The notes beneath the pieces were generated by a model that did not search any database, had not been told where the DNA came from, and saw only the letters and a program-made list of their open reading frames with translations. A stretch of DNA of 21,694 nt, from contig JBGSYN010000183.1 in NCBI GenBank assembly GCA_041750975.1, forward strand, positions 1-21,694. Reading direction: 5' to 3'. Of this stretch, positions 1-7,173 are shown piece by piece (positions within the stretch are counted from its first letter, which is position 1; each line of letters opens with the position of its first letter). The translations under genes and the position numbers were made by a program. The stretch comes from JBGSYN01 sp041750975 (GTDB lineage: Bacteria; Pseudomonadota; Alphaproteobacteria; Geminicoccales; Geminicoccaceae).

Positions 1-1057
1 CGACCTGTTCGGCGGTTTCGCTAACCTCCGCCTGCGCGGTCTGCAGCCGCTCTTCGAGCGTCGCGGTCTGTTGTTGCAGTTCGGTGCGCTGGTCAATCAG
101 GCTCTGCAATTGCTGGCCGGTATCGCGCGCCGTGGTCTCGGCCTGTTCGAGCGAGGCAAGCTGCACCTCGATCCGCTCGTTGGCCGCATCAAGATTGACG
201 CGCTGCGTTCGCACATCGCTCTGGCTGGCTTCGAGCGATTTTCGGGTTTCCTCGAGTTGCGCCTGACTTGTGTCGAGCTGCTGCTGCTGAGCGAGGTTGG
301 CGGCTTCGAGTGCTGCGATTGCGCCGTCTGCATCGGCCGCCCGAGCGGCGGCGGCATCGCGCGCCATGACGGCGTCGGCCAGTTCCGCTTCGAGCTGCGC
401 CACCTGGCTATCGAACTCGCTCCGCTGGTCGATCAGGCCCTGCAACTGCGACCCGGTGTTGGCGGCGACGGTTTCGGCGTCGGCCGTAGCCTGCCGCTGC
501 GCTTCGAGTTGGACCGTCAGCGTCTGGATCTGCTCTGCCATACCGCTGCGCTCGGCTTGAAGCTGGTCGAGCCTGGCTGTCTGTTCGCTGCGTAATTGGG
601 CGAGCTCGGCCTCGCGCTGATCCTGCTCGTTGCGCGAGGCATTGAGCTGGTCCATCGCAGCCACAAGTTCGGACTGCAAGCGCTGGCGTTCAGCTTCCGC
701 CGTGCCCAGCGCAGTTTCTGCTTCCGCCAACATGTCGCGGGTCTCGGCGCTGGTCGTTTCCAGCTGATCCGCGCGCTCGGCGGCCCTAGTCAGGCTCGCC
801 TCGAATTCGGCACGCTCAGCCTCGAGGCGATCGAGCTGCGATCGTAGCGCCTCGATCTCGGCTTCGGGATCGCCAGCCTCGGTCTGCGCTTGCGCCTTGC
901 CAACGCCGCTTAGGCCATACCCGGTGCCTAGCGACCCATAGCTGACAAGTCCGACGGCGACGACTGCCGTCAGCAGCGCCGTTCGGCAGGCTCGCCGCCA
1001 AAACTTTCCGTTCTGGTCGCGGCGGTTGGATTCGAGGTCCGCAGCAAAATCCGCCAT
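1..1057 (-). CDS. Exported coiled-coil protein, C-terminus beyond the window (partial)
   Basis: The minus-strand frame is open from the ATG at 1057 to the left edge, giving at least 352 residues. The start is supported by GGGGAG (bases 1064-1069) six bases upstream. Residues 1-22 are polar and basic. A hydrophobic stretch around 25-45 follows and ends in a likely signal-peptidase site near residue 57 (AQAQ/TEAG), so the protein is probably periplasmic or anchored by an uncleaved segment. Everything after that is Glu/Gln/Ala/Leu-rich heptad sequence, a long coiled coil with no catalytic motif. Two segments about 112 residues apart share the pattern TGxQLQxLIDQR (ending near residues 212 and 324), which suggests internal duplication. 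It lies downstream of the channel/OmpA pair on the same strand, 222 bases after the OmpA gene, so it may be functionally linked. I do not recognise a named family. The missing C-terminus could hold a decisive domain. Confidence 0.8.
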   Translation of the reverse strand, partial: MADFAADLESNRRDQNGKFWRRACRTALLTAVVAVGLVSYGSLGTGYGLSGVGKAQAQTEAGDPEAEIEALRSQLDRLEAERAEFEASLTRAAERADQLETTSAETRDMLAEAETALGTAEAERQRLQSELVAAMDQLNASRNEQDQREAELAQLRSEQTARLDQLQAERSGMAEQIQTLTVQLEAQRQATADAETVAANTGSQLQGLIDQRSEFDSQVAQLEAELADAVMARDAAAARAADADGAIAALEAANLAQQQQLDTSQAQLEETRKSLEASQSDVRTQRVNLDAANERIEVQLASLEQAETTARDTGQQLQSLIDQRTELQQQTATLEERLQTAQAEVSETAEQV

Positions 1058-1279
1058 CAATCGCTCCCCTGCATCGCCTGACTGCGACGACTGTAAACTC
1101 TTGCATGAATTGAAAAGGCCGACACAATGCGTGTCCTTGCTCGCCGAGGCTGACATGGAGCACGCGTTCGCCGGGTCTGGTCCCGGCTATGATTTGTGCG
1201 CTGCTTTCGAGGAACCATTGCCGCAGACGAGCGGAAATGCAAGCGGCGGATTGGTCACAGAACTTGCGCGGAGGCCACC

Positions 1280-2410
1280 TTAGCGCGTGGTCAGTTTGAG
1301 CTCGATCCGGCGGTTGCGTTCATAGGCATCGATCGTGTCACTCGGGTCGAGCGGCTGGAATTCGGCAAAGCCACGCGCCGCAATGCGCTCGGGCGGGATT
1401 CCCTCCGAAACCAGGAATCGTGCGACTTCAATGGCCCGCGCCGTCGACAATTCCCAATTGGAGGGAAATTCTGGTGTGTTGATCGGCCGCCTGTCGGTAT
1501 GGCCGTCGACCTGCAAAACCCAAGGCAGTTCGGTCGGAATGTCCTCGATGATGGAACGGAAGGTCGCCGCAAGCTTGCTTAGTTGCTCGCGGCCCGGGGC
1601 GCCGATTTCAGCCTGGCCGCTCTCGAACAGGACCTCCGATTGCAGTACGAAGCGGTCGCCGACCACTTCGACGTTTTCCTGAGTGCCCAAGACTTGCCGC
1701 AGTCGGCCGAAAAAGTCCGAGCGGTAACGCGACAGCTCTTCGACCTGATCGGCGAGCGCCAGATTGAGACGGGTGCCGAGATCGTCTATCACGGTGTTCT
1801 GGACCTCGATCTGCTGCTGCTTGGTGGCAAGTGTGGTGTCGAGTTCGATCAGTTGCAGGCTCAACGCCTGGATTCGTTCCTGTAAAAGCTGCACCTGCTC
1901 GAATGCCACCTGCTTTTCGCGGCTCTCGGTCTCGACGCTGCTTTCGAGATCGAGAGTGGCCCGGGCCATCTGCTCGAGCTGACGGGCCAGAGCTTCGCGC
2001 TGGCTACTGAGCGTTTCGACGTCGTCTGCAACCTCGTCTCTTTGCTCCGTCAATGCTGCGACCCGTTGATCCAGCAGTTCTCTATCGGTGCGCACTTCGG
2101 TGAGTTCCGCCTCGAGGTCGTCGCGATCCGTGATTGTGGCACGCAAATCGTTGCCGAGCGTGCTCAATCGCGTGCGGAGATCGGTATTGGCAGTGCGTTC
2201 CACCGTCAGCCTGTCCTGCAGATCGGTGAGCTCGCTTTCCAGCCTGCCGACCGCCTCGTCCCGGCCCTCGAGCAGGCCGCTCAGAAAGAACTGGCCCAGC
2301 ACGAAAACCACGAGGAGAAAGATGAAGACCAGCAGAAGTGTCGACAGGGCGTCGACGAAGCCTGGCCAGATATCATTGGTCGGGCGCTGATAGCGGCGAC
2401 TGGCCGGCAT
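1280..2410 (-). CDS. MotB-like protein: one TM helix, coiled coil, OmpA peptidoglycan-binding domain
   Basis: The 376-residue product has a short cytoplasmic N-terminus and one transmembrane helix (about residues 18-45). The motif WPGFVDALSTLLLVF places an Asp (D20) at the start of the helix, where MotB and its relatives carry the ion-binding Asp. Residues about 50-235 form a long coiled coil. Residues about 255-376 form an OmpA-type domain, with VDGHTDRRP (H304, D306) and the terminal NRRIEL motif typical of diaminopimelate binding. The gene starts three bases after the stop of the MotA/ExbB-like gene, so the two are almost certainly co-transcribed and form a channel complex. Inference: the OmpA domain anchors an ion-driven unit to the cell wall, with the coiled coil spanning the periplasm. 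It is longer than flagellar MotB or ZorB. No flagellar or Zorya effector gene is visible, so the output of the machine is unknown. Confidence 0.88.
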   Translation of the reverse strand: MPASRRYQRPTNDIWPGFVDALSTLLLVFIFLLVVFVLGQFFLSGLLEGRDEAVGRLESELTDLQDRLTVERTANTDLRTRLSTLGNDLRATITDRDDLEAELTEVRTDRELLDQRVAALTEQRDEVADDVETLSSQREALARQLEQMARATLDLESSVETESREKQVAFEQVQLLQERIQALSLQLIELDTTLATKQQQIEVQNTVIDDLGTRLNLALADQVEELSRYRSDFFGRLRQVLGTQENVEVVGDRFVLQSEVLFESGQAEIGAPGREQLSKLAATFRSIIEDIPTELPWVLQVDGHTDRRPINTPEFPSNWELSTARAIEVARFLVSEGIPPERIAARGFAEFQPLDPSDTIDAYERNRRIELKLTTR

Positions 2411-2413
2411 GCC

Positions 2414-3583
2414 TTAGGGACCTGCGCCATTGGGCTCGCCGGCGGCGAGGGCGATGGTGCGGCTGACCAGCTTGATCTCCTGCCGGAGCTCTCGGGTCAT
2501 CTCCTCGCGGCCACGGCTGAGTTCGTCAATCGCCCGCTCGAGTCTGATATCGAGATTGCGCAAATGCTCGCGGCTGGCGGGATCGAGGCCCTCGGACTGA
2601 GCCTGGCGGATCAGGTGCTGGCCGACGGCTTCCTGGGTCTCGAGCAGTCGTTCATTGACCATTTGGCCGCGCTCGAGCCGCTCGTTCAAGAGGCCGAGCT
2701 GGTCGTTGAGGCCGATCAGGAGGCCGTTGAGCTGGGATCGGCCGTCTTCGGAACGCTGCATCGCCGATTCGAGGTTCTCGAGGTTCTCCGCGGTCTGTTG
2801 GAGCATGGCCTGGACATAGGTCGGTAGCGGCGCGCCCTGGAGTGCCGGCTGGTGTGTGCCCGCAAGGGCCGGCGTATCCTCGACCGCGCGCAGTTGGGTC
2901 AGGGTCGAGAGCCATTCTTCGAGATCGTTGTAGAAGGCGTTTTGCGCCTGATTGGCCTGCAAGTCGAGAAAGCCCAGCACTAGCGAGCCGGCGAGGCCGA
3001 AAAGGGAAGAGCTGAAGGCCGTGCCCATGCCCGAGAGCGGTGCTGACAGACCGGCCTTCATCTCGTTGAAGAGCGTGACCATGTCATTGTTGCCAAGGGA
3101 CAGATTGGCAATGACGAGGCCGACCGAATTGATGGTTTCGAGCAGGCCCCAGAACGTGCCGAGCAGGCCGAGGAATATCAAAAGGCCGGTCAGATAGCGC
3201 GATATCTCGCGGCTCTCGTCGAGCCGGGCGCTGATGCTGTCGAGCAGATAGCGCATCGACATGGCGTTGAGAGAGGCGCGGCCGCGTCGTTCCCGCTCGC
3301 CGAGGACGGCCGTCACCGGCGCCAGCAGGCGGGGCGGCTCGTGCAGGGAAAAGCCGGGCTGTTGGGTCCGGAATGCCTCGATCCAGCGGATCTCGGGCTT
3401 CAACAGCAAAATACGGCGGAAGGTATAGACGATACCGAGCAAGAGAACGCCGATGATGAGCCCGTTGAGCGCGGGGTTATGGAGAAATGCCTGAACAATG
3501 ATCTGATAGACCAGCCCGGTGACGCCGAGCACCAGGACAAGGAACAGAATGATTCGGTTGAGAAAGCGCTGCGGGTTGGTCAT
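2414..3583 (-). CDS. MotA/TolQ/ExbB proton-channel family protein with coiled-coil tail
   Basis: The product has about 389 residues from the ATG at 3583; an in-frame GTG at 3598 would add five, and neither has a strong ribosome site. Two hydrophobic helices lie near the N-terminus (about 12-30 and 40-55). Two more follow a cytoplasmic loop: LLIFLGLLGTFWGLLETI (about 135-155) and a helix containing GMGTAFSSSLFGLAGSL (about 190-212). These last two are the pore-forming helices of the MotA/TolQ/ExbB family. After them comes a Gln/Leu/Glu-rich coiled-coil tail of roughly 150 residues, predicted cytoplasmic. The MotB/OmpA-like gene follows after three bases, so this is the stator-type partner. ZorA of the Zorya defence system also combines a MotA-like core with a helical tail, but the similarity is architectural only. 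The energised process is not evident from the window. Confidence 0.87.
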   Translation of the reverse strand: MTNPQRFLNRIILFLVLVLGVTGLVYQIIVQAFLHNPALNGLIIGVLLLGIVYTFRRILLLKPEIRWIEAFRTQQPGFSLHEPPRLLAPVTAVLGERERRGRASLNAMSMRYLLDSISARLDESREISRYLTGLLIFLGLLGTFWGLLETINSVGLVIANLSLGNNDMVTLFNEMKAGLSAPLSGMGTAFSSSLFGLAGSLVLGFLDLQANQAQNAFYNDLEEWLSTLTQLRAVEDTPALAGTHQPALQGAPLPTYVQAMLQQTAENLENLESAMQRSEDGRSQLNGLLIGLNDQLGLLNERLERGQMVNERLLETQEAVGQHLIRQAQSEGLDPASREHLRNLDIRLERAIDELSRGREEMTRELRQEIKLVSRTIALAAGEPNGAGP

Positions 3584-3846
3584 GCCCTGATATTTCACAC
3601 TCTGATATGCGGGTTTCGCCGAAGTTTAGCGATGTAGACGGGCGACGAAACGGCGAATCGATGGCTGTGGGAACGGGTTACGGTGATCGGTATTCACCAT
3701 TTGCGCTTTTTTCCAATAGATTTGTTCAATTTTTTGGATCTTTCGCTCATCTTATGGTTGCGTTTTGTCCGTTCGGGCAGGGGTGCCGGGAACATAATGG
3801 ATTGTCGATGGTAGGTTAGACGTCATAGCGAGAAGGGAAACCCGTA

Positions 3847-4233
3847 ATGAATGCCATCGACCTCGATTCCGTTTGCAGCATCGTTCTCAAGGCGCGTGTC
3901 TTGAACGCCAAGGAAGGCGTCGTCGGCCCTGACGATGCGTCGAATCCCGTGGATGACGACGATCGGCAGATTTTGGAAGACAATGCCGAGGATGCAACGG
4001 CCGAGGAATTGAGGTCGTTCATCAATGATCTCAACGTGGATCAGCGGGTCGAACTGGTGGCGTTGGCATGGGTCGGCCGGGGCAGCTTCAGCCGCGAGGA
4101 ATGGCCGGAGGCTTTGGCGGAGGCGCGGCGGGAAGGCGCTGTGCGGACAGCGGATTATCTCATGGGCATCCCGCTGCTGGGCGATTACCTCGAGGAAGGG
4201 CTGGCCGCCTTCGGCATGAATTGCAGCGAATAG
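3847..4233 (+). CDS. DUF3775 family small acidic protein
   Basis: This 128-residue, strongly acidic protein has no signal peptide or membrane segment. Its sequence matches my memory of the DUF3775 family, which is common in Alphaproteobacteria: an N-terminal IDLDSVCSIVLKAR helix, an Asp-rich middle (VDDDDRQILEDNAED), then QRVELVALAWVGRGSF, and a C-terminal MGIPLLGDYLEEGLAAFG segment. The start is supported by AAGGGA (3833-3838) eight bases before the ATG. The function of the family is unknown, though the LVALAWVGRG and YLEEGL segments are its signature. It is monocistronic in appearance: the gene to its left is divergent, and imuA to its right has its own LexA-controlled promoter 42 bases after this stop. 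It could still feed read-through into imuA. Confidence 0.85.
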   Translation: MNAIDLDSVCSIVLKARVLNAKEGVVGPDDASNPVDDDDRQILEDNAEDATAEELRSFINDLNVDQRVELVALAWVGRGSFSREEWPEALAEARREGAVRTADYLMGIPLLGDYLEEGLAAFGMNCSE

Positions 4234-4274
4234 ACCGCTTGTCGGAACCTCGAAGAGTTTTCGCTGCGTCTCGC

Positions 4275-4303
4275 TTGACCAACACAGAGTCAAAATATAG
4301 AAC
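4275..4303 (+). promoter_or_regulatory. Predicted imuA promoter
   Basis: TTGACC (4275-4280) is a good -35 element. TATAGA at 4296-4301 (15-base spacing) or TAGAAC at 4298-4303 (17-base spacing) can serve as the -10. Transcription would begin around 4310, about 35 bases before the imuA ATG. The LexA-type box covers the -10, so a bound repressor would block RNA polymerase. The elements were read by eye. Confidence 0.6.
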
Positions 4304-4314
4304 AAACAAAGAAC
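4300..4314 (+). promoter_or_regulatory. SOS box (LexA operator), GAAC-N7-GAAC
   Basis: The sequence GAACAAACAAAGAAC is an exact direct repeat of GAAC with a 7-base spacer. This is the LexA operator form established for Alphaproteobacteria (GTTC-N7-GTTC on the other strand), unlike the CTG-N10-CAG palindrome of Gammaproteobacteria. It overlaps the predicted -10 and lies 29 bases before the imuA start. Its position in front of an imuA-imuB-dnaE2 cassette is the expected one for DNA-damage induction. Confidence 0.9.
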
Positions 4315-4343
4315 ATTTTTGACCTGACGATGGTGATGCAAGC

Positions 4344-5102
4344 ATGCCGATACAGGATGCGGCTGCGGCACTCGGGACTTTGCGAGCCAAGATCCGGCGG
4401 ATCGAGGGTCATGGCGCCGATTTCGGACGCGAATGCGTCGGTTTCGGTGCCAAGGCTCTCGATGCCGCCTTGCCCTGGCAAGGAATACCGAAGCGCAGCC
4501 TGCACGAATTGAGCGGAATTGCCGCCGATGGCTTTGCCGCCGCCTTGGCGAGCCGGGCCTTGCTCGGTGTCGGCGATCAGGCTCGCGGCACGCTGCTCTG
4601 GTGCTCTCAAGATGCCACGAGGCGGATCTCCGGAGAGATCTATGGCCCGGGATTGCACCGTTTCGGCATCCCGGCCGAGCGCTTTCTTCTGGTACGGGCG
4701 CGCAATGCCCGTGAAAGCCTCTGGGTGACGGAAACGGCGCTGCGATCGCAAGCGATTGTCTGTGTCGTGGCCGAACTGCCGCCCCTGGACCTTTTGACCA
4801 GCCGGCGCCTGCAGCTGGCGGCCGAGGAAGGTGGCGGGCTCGGTCTGGCATTGCTCGGCGAGGCTGGAGCCATCCCTGATCTCGCCCCGAATGCCGCGGT
4901 CACGCGTTGGCGGGTGGAGCCGATACGTCGGCAGCAAGAGCTGTTCTGGCAACTCGATCTATGGCGCTGCCGGGGCGGGGCTCCGGGGCGATGGGAGGTT
5001 CGTTGGAATGAGCCGACGCTATCTTTCTCTCTGGCTGCCGAAGCTGCCGCTCGAACGGCTGATGCTGGTGGCAAGACGATCCGGCAAGCCGCTTTCGCCT
5101 GA
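4344..5102 (+). CDS. imuA: ImuA, RecA-like accessory protein of the SOS mutasome
   Basis: The 252-residue protein resembles ImuA, a RecA/SulA-like protein that with ImuB and DnaE2 carries out damage-induced mutagenic translesion synthesis. The N-terminal part (about 1-50) leads into LPWQGIPKRSLHELSG (about 44-60), the usual ImuA entry to the RecA-like core. The following GFAAALASRALLG and LLWCSQD strands match that fold. No classical Walker A motif is visible, as is normal for ImuA. The ribosome site is weak (GGTGA at 4332-4336), and the nearby ATGs at 4330 and 4336 are out of frame. The C-terminal 31 codons overlap imuB by 95 bases, indicating coupled translation. Expression should be SOS-induced through the box at 4300-4314. 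The assignment rests on sequence character plus the imuB and dnaE2 neighbours. Confidence 0.88.
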   Translation: MPIQDAAAALGTLRAKIRRIEGHGADFGRECVGFGAKALDAALPWQGIPKRSLHELSGIAADGFAAALASRALLGVGDQARGTLLWCSQDATRRISGEIYGPGLHRFGIPAERFLLVRARNARESLWVTETALRSQAIVCVVAELPPLDLLTSRRLQLAAEEGGGLGLALLGEAGAIPDLAPNAAVTRWRVEPIRRQQELFWQLDLWRCRGGAPGRWEVRWNEPTLSFSLAAEAAARTADAGGKTIRQAAFA

Positions 5103-6558
5103 AATCCCTCTGGCCCTCGTGGCGCTCGAGGCCGGCAATCCCAAGCTCACCGCGGTCAACGATGCGGCAGCACGGCATCAAATCCGGCCAGGGCAGCGCC
5201 TGCCCGATGCGAGGGCCATTCTGCCCGAGCTTACGCTTGAGGATGCCGAGCCGGAGCAGGACCGCATGGCCTTGGATGCGCTTGCCGCCTGGTGCGGACG
5301 CTACAGCCCGCGGGTCATGCTGGATTGCGAGCCGGCTTTGATCGGGCGTGGCGAGGCGGCGATCGCACTCGATATCACGGGTTGCGCCCATCTTTTCGGC
5401 GGCGAGGTGCGGATGATCGAGGATATCATCTCGAGGCTCGCCCGCTTCGGCCTGACCGCCCGGCTTGCCACGGCCGATCGCCTGGCCGCCGCCTGGGCCT
5501 GGGCACGCTATGGGAACGCCGGAATTTTGACCTCGAGCGAGAGCGCGCGGCTGTTGCGTGCGTTGCCGGCATCGGCCTTGCGGCTTGACCCCTCACTGAT
5601 CTTGAGCCTCGAGCGGCTGGGGCTGCGTACCGTGGGGCAGGTAGCGGATCTGCCGCATTCATCGCTCCTCGCCCGTTTCGGCGACGCTATCGTCGCTCGC
5701 CTCGAAGCCCTTTTTGGCATGGGGACCGAAACCTTCATGCCGATCCGCGAGCGGGTGCCGTTTCGCGCCCGCCTGAGTTGGGCCGAGCCGATCGGCCGGA
5801 CCGAGGATATCGAGGCGGCCCTGGCCCGGCTTTTGGCGACACTCGGCGAGGATCTCGAGCAGCGCCAGGAAGGCGCAAGGCGTGTCGTTGCCCGGCTTTA
5901 TAGGATCGATGGCGAAGTCGCCTGTCTCGAGGTCAAGACCGGCAGGCCGGTGCGCGACCTCGACCATCTTCTGAAACTGTTTCGGTTCGAGCTCGACGGG
6001 CTCGATATTGGATTCGGCGTTGAATTCATGGTGCTCGAAGCGCAGGAGACGAGTTCGCTTGGCGCCACCCAGAACGGTTTCATCGGGGGGGCGAAGGAGG
6101 CCCAGGACAGAGGCGAACTCGATCTCTTGATCGATCAGCTCGCGGCGCGGCTCGGTTCCGACCGCGTCCTGCGGCTGCAGGCCAAGGACAGCCATCTGCC
6201 CGAACGGGCCGTGCAGCCCGTGCCCGCCCATGCGGATCTCCAGCCGATATCCTGGCTGGCCGGTCAACCGCGGCCGTTGCGGATGCTGCCGATCCCCGAG
6301 CCGGTGCAGGCGCTGGCGGCCATTCCCGATAGCCCGCCTTTCAGGCTCGATTGGCGCGGTTACCGTCTGAGGCTGACGGACGGCGTCGGGCCCGAGCGCA
6401 TCCTGCCCGAATGGTGGAGCCGGGAGGCTCACGGCATGCAAGGCCGCGATTACTTTCGAGTGACTGATCTATCGGGCCGACAATTCTGGCTTTATCGCGA
6501 CGGTTTCTATGAAGACGGCGGTCATCCGCAATGGCGGCTCCATGGCTTCTTTGCTTAA
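5008..6558 (+). CDS. imuB: ImuB, inactive Y-family polymerase homologue of the SOS mutasome
   Basis: The 516-residue product is a Y-family DNA polymerase relative. The start at 5008 is chosen because GGGAGG (4993-4998) lies nine bases upstream and the N-terminus MSRRYLSLWLPKLPLERL is the family's usual one. The frame also opens further upstream inside imuA. Instead of the catalytic DxD of active Y-family enzymes, the N-terminus reads LSLWLPKL. The later motif is ALDITGCAHLFGGE (D122 region), so the protein should lack polymerase activity and act as a scaffold linking DnaE2 to the sliding clamp. The usual clamp-binding Q-rich motif in the middle appears only as a divergent TQNGFIGG (Q355). SHLPERAV and the C-terminal GRDYFRVTDLSGRQFWLYRDG are typical of alphaproteobacterial ImuB. 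A run of seven G bases near 6085 leaves the frame intact. Confidence 0.92.
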   Translation: MSRRYLSLWLPKLPLERLMLVARRSGKPLSPEIPLALVALEAGNPKLTAVNDAAARHQIRPGQRLPDARAILPELTLEDAEPEQDRMALDALAAWCGRYSPRVMLDCEPALIGRGEAAIALDITGCAHLFGGEVRMIEDIISRLARFGLTARLATADRLAAAWAWARYGNAGILTSSESARLLRALPASALRLDPSLILSLERLGLRTVGQVADLPHSSLLARFGDAIVARLEALFGMGTETFMPIRERVPFRARLSWAEPIGRTEDIEAALARLLATLGEDLEQRQEGARRVVARLYRIDGEVACLEVKTGRPVRDLDHLLKLFRFELDGLDIGFGVEFMVLEAQETSSLGATQNGFIGGAKEAQDRGELDLLIDQLAARLGSDRVLRLQAKDSHLPERAVQPVPAHADLQPISWLAGQPRPLRMLPIPEPVQALAAIPDSPPFRLDWRGYRLRLTDGVGPERILPEWWSREAHGMQGRDYFRVTDLSGRQFWLYRDGFYEDGGHPQWRLHGFFA

Positions 6559-6608
6559 TACTCCGTGCCCCGATGAGTACTGAAGGATCACCTCGACAAT
6601 ACCTGAAC

Positions 6609-6640
6609 TTGACGAAGCGATAATCGAAACACGATATAGA
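6609..6640 (+). promoter_or_regulatory. Possible promoter for the coiled-coil gene between imuB and dnaE2
   Basis: TTGACG (6609-6614) is a good -35 match. A weak -10 follows, either GATATA (6633-6638, 18-base spacing) or TATAGA (6635-6640, 20-base spacing). It lies in the 100-base gap after imuB and just before the 6659 start. No GAAC-N7-GAAC or GTTC-N7-GTTC box is present in this gap, so any promoter here would not be LexA-controlled in the canonical way. Confidence 0.35.
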
Positions 6641-6658
6641 CATTGAACGGAGATCTTG

Positions 6659-7153
6659 ATGGCGGTCGCCTTCGACACATTGGCGTTTTCGGAGCGTTTG
6701 CGGGCTGGCGGCTTCAGCGAGGAGCAGGCCAAGGCCGCAACCGAAGCCTTTGCGCATGCTACCTCGCAAGAGCTCACCACCAAGACCGATCTCGCCAAAT
6801 TCGATCAAGTGATGCGGGGCGAGTTCGTGTCCGTTCGCGCCGAAATCGAGCAGCTCGACCAGCTTATGCAGAACGAGTTCGCGTCGGTTCGTGGCGAGAT
6901 CGGGCAGCTTGATCAGCGTATGCAGAACGAGTTCGCGTCGGTTCGTGGCGAGATCGGGCAGCTCGACCAGCGTATGCAGAGCGAGTTCATATCTGTTCGC
7001 ACCGAAATCGAGCAGCTCGATCAGCGCATGCAGAGTGAGTTCGCGTCTGTTCGTACCGAAATTGCGAGCGTTCAGCTGACGCTCACCATCCGACTGGGGA
7101 TCATGCTCGCTGCCTCAATTGCGATTGTTTCAACGATCGTCGGTTTGACCTAG
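6659..7153 (+). CDS. Membrane-anchored coiled-coil protein with 18-residue repeats (DUF1640/CCDC90-like)
   Basis: The product has 164 residues from the ATG at 6659. GGAG at 6649-6652 lies six bases upstream, which favours this ATG over the TTG at 6656. The N-terminus FDTLAFSERLRAGGFSEEQAKAATEAF resembles the head of the DUF1640/CCDC90 family, whose members have a short helical head, a coiled-coil stalk and a C-terminal membrane helix. Residues about 51-140 are five 18-residue repeats of the type xMQxEFxSVRxEIxQLDQ. The last 25 residues (from LTIRLGIMLAASIAIVSTIVG) form one transmembrane helix, so the stalk and head probably face the cytoplasm (C-tail anchored). The bacterial function of the family is unknown. 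The gene sits between imuB and dnaE2, 20 bases before dnaE2, so it is likely co-transcribed with it. This is not part of the standard mutasome cassette. Confidence 0.82.
   Translation: MAVAFDTLAFSERLRAGGFSEEQAKAATEAFAHATSQELTTKTDLAKFDQVMRGEFVSVRAEIEQLDQLMQNEFASVRGEIGQLDQRMQNEFASVRGEIGQLDQRMQSEFISVRTEIEQLDQRMQSEFASVRTEIASVQLTLTIRLGIMLAASIAIVSTIVGLT
6809..7078 (+). repeat. Five tandem 54-base repeats inside the coiled-coil gene
   Basis: In-frame units run 6809-6862, 6863-6916, 6917-6970, 6971-7024 and 7025-7078. Units 2 and 3 differ by only three bases (ctt/cgt and ctt gat/ctc gac). The first and last units are more diverged. The encoded hydrophobic spacing (M, F, V, I, L at 4-3-4-3-4) is a heptad plus a hendecad, so the helix register is kept. 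The near-identity points to recent unit duplication. Confidence 0.9.
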
Positions 7154-7173
7154 TCAGCGCTCGGTTCGTCGCG

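Noticed and set aside
2414..3583. A Zorya anti-phage system
   Set aside because: The MotA/MotB-like pair has similar architecture, but the MotB partner is longer than ZorB and no helicase or nuclease effector genes are adjacent within the window.
3690..3770. AT-rich patch upstream of the DUF3775 gene as a promoter or regulatory RNA
   Set aside because: The patch is AT-rich and plausible for a promoter, but no convincing -35/-10 pair or stable fold could be read.
3823..4952. Minus-strand frames (342 and 220 residues) across the DUF3775 gene, the SOS box and imuA
   Set aside because: They cross two recognisable plus-strand genes and a promoter, and the products resemble no family.
6563..6583. 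Terminator after imuB (TACTC ... GAGTA)
   Set aside because: The stem has only five base pairs with an 11-base loop and no T-run follows.
6604..6618. Second SOS box before the coiled-coil gene
   Set aside because: GAAC at 6605 is followed after seven bases by AGCG, not GAAC, so the direct repeat is not met.
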